From JAUILA01 sp964563925 (lineage in GTDB: Bacteria > Bacteroidota > Bacteroidia > Cytophagales > Cyclobacteriaceae), in contig CAZLZD010000049.1 in assembly GCA_964563925.1 (NCBI GenBank), positions 1 through 32,354 of the forward strand: a DNA stretch of 32,354 bases, read 5' to 3'. A program made the position numbers and the translations under genes. Each line of letters starts with the position of its first letter. Position 1 is the first letter of the stretch. The notes below the pieces were generated by a model. The model was not told the origin of the DNA. It worked only from the letters and a program-made list of their open reading frames with translations, and did not search any database. Below are positions 23,635 to 30,686 of this stretch, one piece after another.

Positions 23635-23718
23635 TTACCATAAGCTACTGGAATGACCATATCCCGGGCTCATCTTCATCTCTTTCATCTCTTCTTTCAT
23701 CTCTTTTTTCCGCTCCAT
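23635..23718 (-). CDS. doubtful 27-residue Met/Lys/Glu-rich small ORF
   Basis: ATG at 23718 to TAA at 23635 on the minus strand encodes MERKKEMKEEMKEMKM followed by SPGYGHSSSLW. It arises partly from a short tandem repeat (tcatctct units in the plus strand), so it may be a repeat artefact. No promoter or ribosome site was recognised. It is listed because the 23357-23863 stretch has no other coding potential. Confidence 0.15.
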   Translation of the reverse strand: MERKKEMKEEMKEMKMSPGYGHSSSLW

Positions 23719-23791
23719 TTCTCTGGTGGTTACTGGACGCCCGCACCCTGACGGCTACCAGCGTTCCTATGCATAAGGGAATCACGTGAAC

Positions 23792-23815
23792 AGACCCTGT
23801 CCGGGTCTTCTTATT
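23792..23815 (+). terminator. weak hairpin with U-rich tail upstream of the sulfatase
   Basis: AGACCC/GGGTCT, a 6-bp stem with a 5-base loop, is followed by TCTTATTT on the plus strand. It lies about 50 bases before the sulfatase start and could be a terminator or a leader hairpin. The rest of 23620-23863 shows nothing else recognisable. Confidence 0.35.
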
Positions 23816-23863
23816 TAATTTTCATTCACTCCGTGTTTTCTTATATTGTCATATCTCATAACT

Positions 23864-25225
23864 ATGCGGTCTGTCTGTTTTCTGTTATTGCTGGTTCTTA
23901 ATTCACCTCTTTGGGCTCAATCCACGGATGACCGGCCGAATATTATTGTCATTCTCACCGATGACCAGCGCTGGGACGCATTGGGCCATGCCGGGAACGG
24001 GATCATTCACACCCCGGAAATGGATAAGCTTGCAAGCCAGGGCCTCTACTTCAAAAATGCGTTTGTCACCACACCAATCTGTGCGGCCAGCCGGGCGAGT
24101 ATCCTTACCGGACTTTATGAACGCACCCATGGGTTTACTTTCGGGACGTCTCCGCTAAGCAGGCGGTTTGTGGATATCTCCTATCCCGCGTTGCTGAAAG
24201 CCTCTGGCTACAGGACCGGTTTATTTGGCAAACTGGGCATGCAGTTAGCCGACCATTCAGACACCCTGATCTTTGATCAACTATACAACACGGGTGTGAA
24301 TGGATACTTCCGGATCGACGGTGCGTCCATGCAGCATCGTCACCTGACCGATCTGACCACCGATAAGGCTATACAGTTCATCACGGAAAACCCTCCCGGC
24401 CAGCCTTTTTGCCTGTCAATTAGCTATAATGCTGCTCATGCAGACGATAGTCACCCTGGTCAATATTTCTGGCCGGAACGTCTGGATACACTCTACCAGG
24501 GACTTTCCATTCCACAGTCTGATCTTCAGGATCAAAAATTTCATGATGTGCTGCCCGATTTTCTGCGTGACAGCCTGTATATGGGAAATATTCGTTACAA
24601 ATGGCGCTACGACACACCTGAAAAATACCAGGAAATGGTCAAAGGGTATTACAGACTCATCACCACGATTGATCAAAACATCGGGCGGATCAGAAATACG
24701 CTTGAACAGTTGGGCATTGCCGATAATACGATACTGCTTTTCCTCGGGGATAACGGTTATTTCCTGGGCGAACGGAAACTCGCCGGTAAATGGCTGATGT
24801 ACGAGCAATCCATCAGAATTCCAATGATCCTGTATGATCCGCGGGCCATCAACTCGGGGACGATTTCTGAAATGGCCCTGAATATTGATGTAGCCCCCAC
24901 GCTGCTTGAGTATGCCGGAATAGAAATCCCGGAGATGATCCAGGGAAAAAGCCTTAAACCATTCGGATATAACCCTCCGGAAGAATGGCGGGAAAGCTTT
25001 CTTTGTGAACATCTTTTTGAACTCAGCTACATCCCTAAAAGTGAAGGGATCCGTACCCGTCGGTATAAGTACTTCCGGTACACCGATCATCCGGATAGTG
25101 AAGCGCTCTATGACCTCATATCAGACCCCGCCGAGTACAACAACCTGATCCGTAATGACGAATTCCAGGATAAAGCCGAACACCTGCGAAATGAACTGCA
25201 GCAGATAATAGCAGGTGCAGAATAA
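23864..25225 (+). CDS. secreted sulfatase (type I, formylglycine-dependent)
   Basis: Predicted exported sulfatase that removes sulfate esters, probably from a sulfated polysaccharide or glycan. The 453-residue product starts with a signal peptide (MRSVCFLLLLVLNSPLWAQ). The metal-binding aspartates are in LTDDQRWD (D33, D34), and the catalytic motif C73-A-A-S-R77 fits CxAxR, in which the cysteine becomes formylglycine. A second metal-site segment (LGDNGYFLGERKLAGKW) and a C-terminal LYDLISDPAEYNNL region complete the fold. ATG 23864 is chosen over a TTG 18 bases upstream because it opens directly into the signal peptide. No SusC/SusD pair, maturase or second sulfatase is adjacent, so the substrate is unknown. 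Confidence 0.92.
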   Translation: MRSVCFLLLLVLNSPLWAQSTDDRPNIIVILTDDQRWDALGHAGNGIIHTPEMDKLASQGLYFKNAFVTTPICAASRASILTGLYERTHGFTFGTSPLSRRFVDISYPALLKASGYRTGLFGKLGMQLADHSDTLIFDQLYNTGVNGYFRIDGASMQHRHLTDLTTDKAIQFITENPPGQPFCLSISYNAAHADDSHPGQYFWPERLDTLYQGLSIPQSDLQDQKFHDVLPDFLRDSLYMGNIRYKWRYDTPEKYQEMVKGYYRLITTIDQNIGRIRNTLEQLGIADNTILLFLGDNGYFLGERKLAGKWLMYEQSIRIPMILYDPRAINSGTISEMALNIDVAPTLLEYAGIEIPEMIQGKSLKPFGYNPPEEWRESFLCEHLFELSYIPKSEGIRTRRYKYFRYTDHPDSEALYDLISDPAEYNNLIRNDEFQDKAEHLRNELQQIIAGAE

Positions 25226-25256
25226 TTCATAACGTAGTTATTCTGTGTGTGACCAT

Positions 25257-25286
25257 AAAAAAACCCCGGGCAGATTCCTGCCGGGG
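25257..25286 (-). terminator. terminator between the sulfatase and icd
   Basis: The stem CCCCGG-CAG/CTG-CCGGGG (25264-25286, one bulged G) has a 4-base loop and is followed on the minus strand by seven T. It closes icd transcription. The plus-strand tail (CATTCTTAG) is weaker, so termination of the sulfatase here is only possible. Confidence 0.8.
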
Positions 25287-25290
25287 CATT

Positions 25291-25317
25291 CTTAGTCCTA
25301 GTCTTAGTCTTAGTCTC
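25291..25317. repeat. hexamer tandem repeat (CYTRGT), four units
   Basis: Four 6-bp units (cttagt, cctagt, cttagt, cttagt) then CTCC, lying between the icd stop and its terminator. It is the same unit and end as 482-503. Confidence 0.6.
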
Positions 25318-25321
25318 CCCG

Positions 25322-26548
25322 TTACATATTACTCACGATCTCCTCACCAAACTCCGAGCACTTTAACAGGGTGGCATCATCCATAAGGCGTTCAAAATCG
25401 TAGGTCACACGCTTGGTAGCGATTGCTTTTTCAATCCCTTTGTAAATCAGGTCGGCCGCTTCCTGCCAGCCAAGATGCTCCAGCATCATGGCACCGCTAA
25501 GGATAACTGATCCGGGGTTTACCTTGTCCTGGCCGGCATATTTGGGTGCCGTACCGTGAGTGGCTTCAAAAATGGCATTGCCGGTTATGTAATTGATATT
25601 TGCACCGGGGGCAATTCCGATTCCACCCACCATGGCTGCAAGCGCATCCGAAACATAATCACCATTCAGGTTCAGGGTGGCGATTACGGAATACTCAGCC
25701 GGACGAAGCAGGATCTGCTGCAGGAAGGCATCTGCAATGACGTCCTTAATGATCACCTTGTGACCGTCTTTTTCGATCACCTGCCACGGGCCTCCTTCAT
25801 AATCGGTGGCGCCGTACGTTTCTTTCGCCACATTGTAGCCCCAGTCACGGAACGCTCCCTCGGTAAACTTCATAATGTTCCCTTTGTGAACAAGCGTAAC
25901 AGAATCTCTCTGCTGTGCAAAAGCGTATTCGATGGCTGCTTTTACCAGTCGTGAGGTACCTTCATCCGAAACCGGCTTGATGCCGTAACCGGCTGTATCC
26001 GGAAAACGAACTTTGGCGAAACGCTGAGGAAAATTTTCTTTTAGCAACCCGGCAAATTTCTGACAATCTTCAGTGCCCGCCTGGAATTCGATGCCGGCAT
26101 AAATATCTTCTGTATTCTCCCGGAAAATAACCATATCCACCTGTCCGGGGTCTTTTACCGGAGAAGGGGTGCCTTCAAACCAGCGAACAGGTCGTACGCA
26201 GGCATACAGGTCAAGTTCCTGACGGAGAGCCACGTTGAGCGAACGAATACCTCCTCCCACAGGGGTCGTAAGCGGACCTTTGATCCCGACCAGGTATTCC
26301 CGGAAAGCATCAAGGGTTTCCTGGGGTAACCATTCCCCACTCTGGTTGTACGACTTTTCGCCGGCAAAGACTTCCTTCCAGGCAATTTTCCTGGATCCGT
26401 TGTAAGCCTTCTCCACAGCGGCATCTAGTACATTTTTTGCTGCAGGCCAGATGTCAACCCCGGTGCCGTCTCCTTCGATAAACGGGACGATCGGATGATC
26501 CGGTACATTAAGTTCTCCATTACTAATGGTTATTTTTTGTTCGCTCAT
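25322..26548 (-). CDS. icd: NADP-dependent isocitrate dehydrogenase
   Basis: Oxidatively decarboxylates isocitrate to 2-oxoglutarate in the TCA cycle. The 408-residue product is of the E. coli homodimeric type. The substrate loop GGGIRSLNVALRQELDLY contains S103 and N105; S103 corresponds to the E. coli serine phosphorylated by AceK. HGTAPKYAGQDKVNPGS carries K336-Y337, equivalent to E. coli K344-Y345, which select NADP over NAD. It is convergent with the sulfatase and shares a terminator region with it. The upstream spacer has an inverted repeat GAATTT-ACGC-AAATTC (26577-26592) whose role is unknown. Confidence 0.96.
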   Translation of the reverse strand: MSEQKITISNGELNVPDHPIVPFIEGDGTGVDIWPAAKNVLDAAVEKAYNGSRKIAWKEVFAGEKSYNQSGEWLPQETLDAFREYLVGIKGPLTTPVGGGIRSLNVALRQELDLYACVRPVRWFEGTPSPVKDPGQVDMVIFRENTEDIYAGIEFQAGTEDCQKFAGLLKENFPQRFAKVRFPDTAGYGIKPVSDEGTSRLVKAAIEYAFAQQRDSVTLVHKGNIMKFTEGAFRDWGYNVAKETYGATDYEGGPWQVIEKDGHKVIIKDVIADAFLQQILLRPAEYSVIATLNLNGDYVSDALAAMVGGIGIAPGANINYITGNAIFEATHGTAPKYAGQDKVNPGSVILSGAMMLEHLGWQEAADLIYKGIEKAIATKRVTYDFERLMDDATLLKCSEFGEEIVSNM

Positions 26549-26669
26549 GCTGATCTTTGTTTTATTGTGAGGATGCGAATTTACGCAAATTCAGTGTTTT
26601 ACGGAAAGACGACCCTGTTTTATTGACCTGTACCGGCAATAGTCAGGGCGTACCTGCGTTTACAGACCG

Positions 26670-27224
26670 ATGATTGCCACATTTTACCTGATTCTTTCCC
26701 TGATTGTGCCGGCTCCGCAGGATACCATATGTCTCTCTGCGGAAGAAAAAGAATTGTTCGAAATGATCAATGAATACCGCAAAAAGGAGGGCCTGGCACC
26801 GGTCCCCTTTTCGGCAAAACTTACCCTGGTAGCGAAGGCCCATGTACAGGACCTTTCCCAGAATTATACATTCTCCAGGGAAGACCCCTGCAATCCGCAC
26901 AGCTGGTCAGACCGCGGAGAATGGTCTGCGTGCTGCTACACCAGCGACCACAGCCAGGCAGGATGTATGTGGGCCAAGCCGAGGGAAATTGCTGGTTATC
27001 ACAGTGAAGGTTATGAGATCGCCTATATAGATTCTGATGGGGCCAACGCGAAGCGCGGCCTGGATGGGTGGAAGAAAAGTCCGGCCCATAATCCGTTGCT
27101 GGTTAACTCAGGAATCTGGGAACAGGTCACATGGAAGGCAATGGGCGTTGGTATCCATGGACAGTATGCCGTGGTATGGTTTGGCCGCCTGGAAGATCCG
27201 TCAGAAATAACTGCCTGCAGGTAG
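26670..27224 (+). CDS. secreted cysteine-rich CAP (SCP/PR-1) domain protein
   Basis: A 184-residue protein with a short signal peptide (about 1-18) and a CAP domain beginning EEKELFEMINEYRKKEGLAPV. The helix LTLVAKAHVQDLS, the H77 in CNPHSW and the SPAHNPLL segment with H140 are the expected CAP features. Six cysteines (21, 74, 88, 89, 99, 183) are present, several probably in disulfides after export. Bacterial CAP proteins have no single known activity, so the role here is unknown. The gene is divergent from icd and its stop lies only 2 bases from the panB stop. Confidence 0.85.
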   Translation: MIATFYLILSLIVPAPQDTICLSAEEKELFEMINEYRKKEGLAPVPFSAKLTLVAKAHVQDLSQNYTFSREDPCNPHSWSDRGEWSACCYTSDHSQAGCMWAKPREIAGYHSEGYEIAYIDSDGANAKRGLDGWKKSPAHNPLLVNSGIWEQVTWKAMGVGIHGQYAVVWFGRLEDPSEITACR

Positions 27225-27226
27225 GG

Positions 27227-28045
27227 CTAATACTGCTCCTCTTCGTTGGGAAAGTCACCCGACTTCACATCCTCAATATAATGGGAGACGGCATCAGTAA
27301 TGATCGTATCCAGATCTGCATAACGCCGCAGAAAGCGGGGTTTGAACTCCTTGGTAATCCCCAGCATATCCTGCATAACCAGTACCTGTCCGTCCACATC
27401 GGCTCCCGCCCCGATTCCAATGATAGGTATGCGTACTGATTCTGCCACTTCTTTGGCCAGGGAAGCCGGGATCTTCTCCAGAACGATCCCGAAACAGCCG
27501 CACTCTTCAAGCAGCCTGGCATCTTCAATGAGTTTCTTTGCTTCGGCTTCCTCCCGGGCCCGTACCGTATAGGTTCCGAACTTATAGATTGACTGCGGGG
27601 TAAGCCCAAGGTGTCCCATCACCGGAACCCCGGCACTCAGTATGCGGACCACAGATTCCCGGATTTCTGCGCCGCCTTCCATTTTTACGGCATGGGCACC
27701 CGATTCCTTCATGATCCGGATGGCACTTCGCAAGGCTTCGGAGGAATTACCCTGGTAGGAACCGAAGGGTATGTCCACGACCACGAAGGCACGTTCCACC
27801 GCCTTCACCACCGATGAAGCGTGATAAATCATATGATCCAGCGTGATCGGAAGGGTGGTTTCATTTCCTGCCATGACGTTGGAGGCTGAATCGCCGACCA
27901 GGAGTACGTCGATATTGGCACTGTCAAGGATACGGGCCATGGAATAATCATAGGCCGTAAGCATGGTGATCTTTTCCCCGCGGTTCTTCATCTCCTGAAG
28001 CTGATGGGTAGTGATCTTTTTGATGTTGGACTTATGCACAGACAT
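27227..28045 (-). CDS. panB: 3-methyl-2-oxobutanoate hydroxymethyltransferase
   Basis: Makes ketopantoate from 2-oxoisovalerate and methylene-tetrahydrofolate, the first committed step to pantothenate and CoA. The 272-residue product has MLTAYDYSMA near residue 30, the metal-binding GDS with D52, DIPFGSY with D91, KMEGG with E123, GHLGLTPQS, and the catalytic E190 in GIVLEKIP; IGIGAG follows. It starts 17 bases after the histidine kinase gene on the same strand, so the two may share a transcript. No other pan gene is nearby. Confidence 0.96.
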   Translation of the reverse strand: MSVHKSNIKKITTHQLQEMKNRGEKITMLTAYDYSMARILDSANIDVLLVGDSASNVMAGNETTLPITLDHMIYHASSVVKAVERAFVVVDIPFGSYQGNSSEALRSAIRIMKESGAHAVKMEGGAEIRESVVRILSAGVPVMGHLGLTPQSIYKFGTYTVRAREEAEAKKLIEDARLLEECGCFGIVLEKIPASLAKEVAESVRIPIIGIGAGADVDGQVLVMQDMLGITKEFKPRFLRRYADLDTIITDAVSHYIEDVKSGDFPNEEEQY

Positions 28046-28062
28046 GTGCTAAAGTTACAATA

Positions 28063-29556
28063 TTATTTGGTATTGGAATTCGGGATCGTAACGGTAAATG
28101 TAGTGCCTTCCAGTTCCAGGCTGTCCACCTTGATGGTGGCATTCAGCTTATCGGCAACCTTTTTAACGATATAAAGTCCCAGGCCTGACCCCTCGCTTTT
28201 TTCCGTGGCACGGTAAAACATATCAAATATGTGCGGGACCTTGGATTCCTCGATCCCTTCCCCATTATCAATCACCTTGATCACCACTTTCTCCTTACTG
28301 GTCTCCATGTCCACGTGGATGGTCGACAGGGGTTTCTGAAAACTGCGATACTTGATCGCATTGGAAATGAGGTTATTGAGAATGATACGCAGACGCGTGG
28401 CATCCGAAACAAACGGTACGGGTTGCAGCACCCGGGCGGTTATTTCCAGCTTTGAGGTATCCGAGGCATTGTAATAACTTGAAATACTGTTGTTCAGCTC
28501 CTGCAGGAGGTGTATCGGCGTATGCGGATCGTTAACCCGGTCATTCCGGGAAATGCTCAGGAGTTCAATCACCAGGTCATCAAGGCGTATCACACTGGAA
28601 CGGATCTTCTCAATACATTCCTTCCTGAACTTGTCATCCTGGTCCATATTATACAGGTCGATCAATCCGAGAATGGACCGCAACGGAGAACGCAGGTCAT
28701 GCGAGGCATGGTAGACGAAACTGTCCAGCTCAAAGTTCACCTTCTGCAACTCGATCAGGTTTTCCTTGGTCTGGGTAATATCTTTGAAAACAAAATCAAC
28801 GGTTTGGTCCTCCTCATACCAGACCGCATTTAACAGCACCCAAATTTCGCTCTGGACCCGGGTGGAAATTTTCAGCTCATAATTCTCAATGATCTTATAC
28901 CGCCTGAGCTGACGCAAAAGGTCCTTATATTGCCTGGGCATCAGTATATCCCGCAGGTTGAACGTCTGACGTTCACCACGTAAAACCCCCATGATCGACC
29001 AGAACTTTTCGTTGGCCTCGATCACATGATTCAGGTCCTCGTCACTGCTGCACATGGCGACCAGTGAATTCTGGAAAAGGTTACGATACTTCTTCTCACT
29101 TTTCTGGATCGCATTTGCCGCACGTTTCTGATCGGTGATATCGGTATGCGAACCGGATATACGGATGGCCTTTCCCTCGTCATTTCGCAATGCGGTGGCA
29201 CGGGAAAGAATCCATCGGTATTCACCGTTCCGGTGCCGCAGGCGGAATTCCTGCTGGTAGGAGTCCAGGGTGCCATGGATAAATTCACTGAATCGTGAAA
29301 TCGCAATTTCCCTGTCATCTTCGTGAAGGAGCTCTTCCCACAGATTTGGCTGAACTTCCTCATTGACGGGTATTCCGAGCATTGTCTTCCAGGGGGCAGA
29401 CACAAACCGGTTTTGGTAATCGGGTGTCCAGTCCCAGAGACCATCGTTGGCACCGGAAGCTGCCACCTCCAGGTGTTCCAATTTTCTTCTCAGCGCCTTA
29501 TTCTCCCGCTCCAGTGCCTCAATGCGCTCCAAAAAATGTTGCTCTGCTACTTTCAA
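28063..29556 (-). CDS. soluble PAS-domain sensor histidine kinase
   Basis: A 497-residue hybrid-free sensor kinase without membrane segments. In order: a short coiled coil (8-35), a PAS/PAC pair (about 30-145, with the PAC-like QQEFRLRHRNGEYRWILSRA), a second PAS (about 150-265), a dimerisation helix with the phospho-acceptor H286 in SHDLRSPLRS, and the ATPase domain with the N-box N395/N399, DNGEGI (430-435) and GSGLGL (456-461). It starts at TTG; no ATG lies in frame before an upstream stop. A promoter fits just upstream. No response regulator is adjacent, so its partner and signal are unknown. It may be co-transcribed with panB. Confidence 0.9.
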   Translation of the reverse strand: MKVAEQHFLERIEALERENKALRRKLEHLEVAASGANDGLWDWTPDYQNRFVSAPWKTMLGIPVNEEVQPNLWEELLHEDDREIAISRFSEFIHGTLDSYQQEFRLRHRNGEYRWILSRATALRNDEGKAIRISGSHTDITDQKRAANAIQKSEKKYRNLFQNSLVAMCSSDEDLNHVIEANEKFWSIMGVLRGERQTFNLRDILMPRQYKDLLRQLRRYKIIENYELKISTRVQSEIWVLLNAVWYEEDQTVDFVFKDITQTKENLIELQKVNFELDSFVYHASHDLRSPLRSILGLIDLYNMDQDDKFRKECIEKIRSSVIRLDDLVIELLSISRNDRVNDPHTPIHLLQELNNSISSYYNASDTSKLEITARVLQPVPFVSDATRLRIILNNLISNAIKYRSFQKPLSTIHVDMETSKEKVVIKVIDNGEGIEESKVPHIFDMFYRATEKSEGSGLGLYIVKKVADKLNATIKVDSLELEGTTFTVTIPNSNTK

Positions 29557-29590
29557 TAAATCGAAGATGAATGACCGTAAAAAATTAGTT

Positions 29591-29621
29591 TGAAGATAAA
29601 CTAAGCCGCGGCCATTTCAAA
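29591..29621 (-). promoter_or_regulatory. promoter of the histidine kinase gene
   Basis: On the minus strand TTTG (29618-29621), 19 bases, then TATCTTCA (29591-29598), one mismatch from TAnnTTTG. The spacing is exact. It lies 35 bases before the TTG start, which supports that start and separates the kinase from the phosphoribosyltransferase upstream. Confidence 0.55.
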
Positions 29622-29663
29622 TCGCATGTACCAAATGAGGAATGATTTCAGTAAAACGGGAAC

Positions 29664-30167
29664 CTACTTCAGGTGCACTTCGCCCTTATTTCGCTTCAGC
29701 ACCACTTCCACGTGATCATTGATCGTTGTGGAGAGGTCATACCCCGTGTAATTTGCAGACACAGGAAATTGCGAATGACTCCGGTTGACCAGAACGGCAA
29801 CTTCAAGTTTCTTTATTTTAACCTGCAGAAAGACCTTCATGCTGTACGCAATCGTACGTCCTGTATTCAGCACATCATCCACCAGGATGATGGTTTTATT
29901 TTTAAGATCGGTCAGTTCGCAGTTTACGGCTATTTCACTTTGTGTGGGTGCCAGTTTATCGAGCGACACATTGATCAGCCGGATGCTGAGGGGTGAAATA
30001 TCCCCCAGCACTTCGGCAATCCGTTCGGCCAGCACAAAACCCTGTCCTTCGATTCCTGCCACCAGGATTTCCTTCTCCTTGAAATTGCGTTCCCAAATCT
30101 CAAACGCAATCCGCCGGATCTTTTGATTGATCTGATCTTCGTCGAGGATAAGTGTCTGGTCAGCCAT
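29664..30167 (-). CDS. PyrR-like phosphoribosyltransferase
   Basis: A 167-residue type I phosphoribosyltransferase. The PRPP-binding loop IILVDDVLNTGRT at 93-105 is intact, with a short variable hood. The C-terminal half (AVLVNRSHSQFPVSANYTGYDL) resembles the PyrR region that follows a R.H..LP signature. PyrR proteins regulate pyrimidine genes and have uracil phosphoribosyltransferase activity. Which role this one has is uncertain, and no pyrimidine genes are nearby. Its ATG overlaps the stop of the Lrp/AsnC gene by one base (TAATG), so the two are translationally coupled. Confidence 0.8.
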   Translation of the reverse strand: MADQTLILDEDQINQKIRRIAFEIWERNFKEKEILVAGIEGQGFVLAERIAEVLGDISPLSIRLINVSLDKLAPTQSEIAVNCELTDLKNKTIILVDDVLNTGRTIAYSMKVFLQVKIKKLEVAVLVNRSHSQFPVSANYTGYDLSTTINDHVEVVLKRNKGEVHLK

Positions 30168-30637
30168 TATTTTATGGGTAAGATCTTACTGTCTTTAAAC
30201 GTGGAAAGGACAACCATGGACTCCATGTTATCCACCACAGGAATTTCACTTACACGGTCAAGCATCAGCTCCTGGTATCTTTGGATATCCTCAGCAATGA
30301 TCTTCAGAATAAAATCACCGCTGCCGGTCACATGATGACATTCCACGATTTCCCTGATGTCACTTATACTTTCCAGGAACACCTCAATATTTTTCTTATT
30401 GTGTCCTTTCAGCGAAACCATCACAAATGTACGCACACCCAGGCCCACTTTTTCGGGATTCACCTGTGCATAATATTTGTCTATGATCCCGGTTTTTTCC
30501 AGCTTTTTGACCCGCTCCAGCGTTGGTGCAGGAGACAATCCGATCTCCTGGGCCAGATTGGCATTGGTGATCTTTGCATTTTTCTGCAGGATCTCCAGGA
30601 TCTTGCGGTCGATATCATCTAGCTTAACTTTTTTCAT
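30167..30637 (-). CDS. Lrp/AsnC family transcriptional regulator
   Basis: A 156-residue regulator with an N-terminal winged helix-turn-helix (KLDDIDRKILEILQKNAK..., about 4-50) and a C-terminal RAM effector domain (about 67-145) with the conserved VTGSGDFIL turn near 103-111. These proteins bind amino acids and act as dimers or octamers. The frame is open 22 codons further upstream, but that extension would cover a TATCTTTG promoter box, so ATG 30637 was chosen. It overlaps a PyrR-like gene downstream. Confidence 0.92.
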   Translation of the reverse strand: MKKVKLDDIDRKILEILQKNAKITNANLAQEIGLSPAPTLERVKKLEKTGIIDKYYAQVNPEKVGLGVRTFVMVSLKGHNKKNIEVFLESISDIREIVECHHVTGSGDFILKIIAEDIQRYQELMLDRVSEIPVVDNMESMVVLSTFKDSKILPIK

Positions 30638-30650
30638 GTACCAGGTGGCA

Positions 30651-30658
30651 CAAAGATA
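30651..30658 (-). promoter_or_regulatory. -7 box for the Lrp/AsnC-PRTase operon
   Basis: Minus-strand TATCTTTG matches TAnnTTTG and stands 13 bases before the ATG, implying a very short 5' leader. The -33 region does not match TTTG well. Confidence 0.5.
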
Positions 30659-30686
30659 ATGAAAGTGTCGGGCTAAGTGTAATTCA

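Noticed and set aside
23640..23720. CT-rich run as a CRISPR-like or regulatory repeat
   Set aside because: The tcatctct units are adjacent with no spacers and vary in length; it is a simple sequence repeat.
24416..25090. 224-codon minus-strand open frame
   Set aside because: Antisense to the sulfatase, which has an intact signal peptide and catalytic motif; the reverse frame shows no family features.
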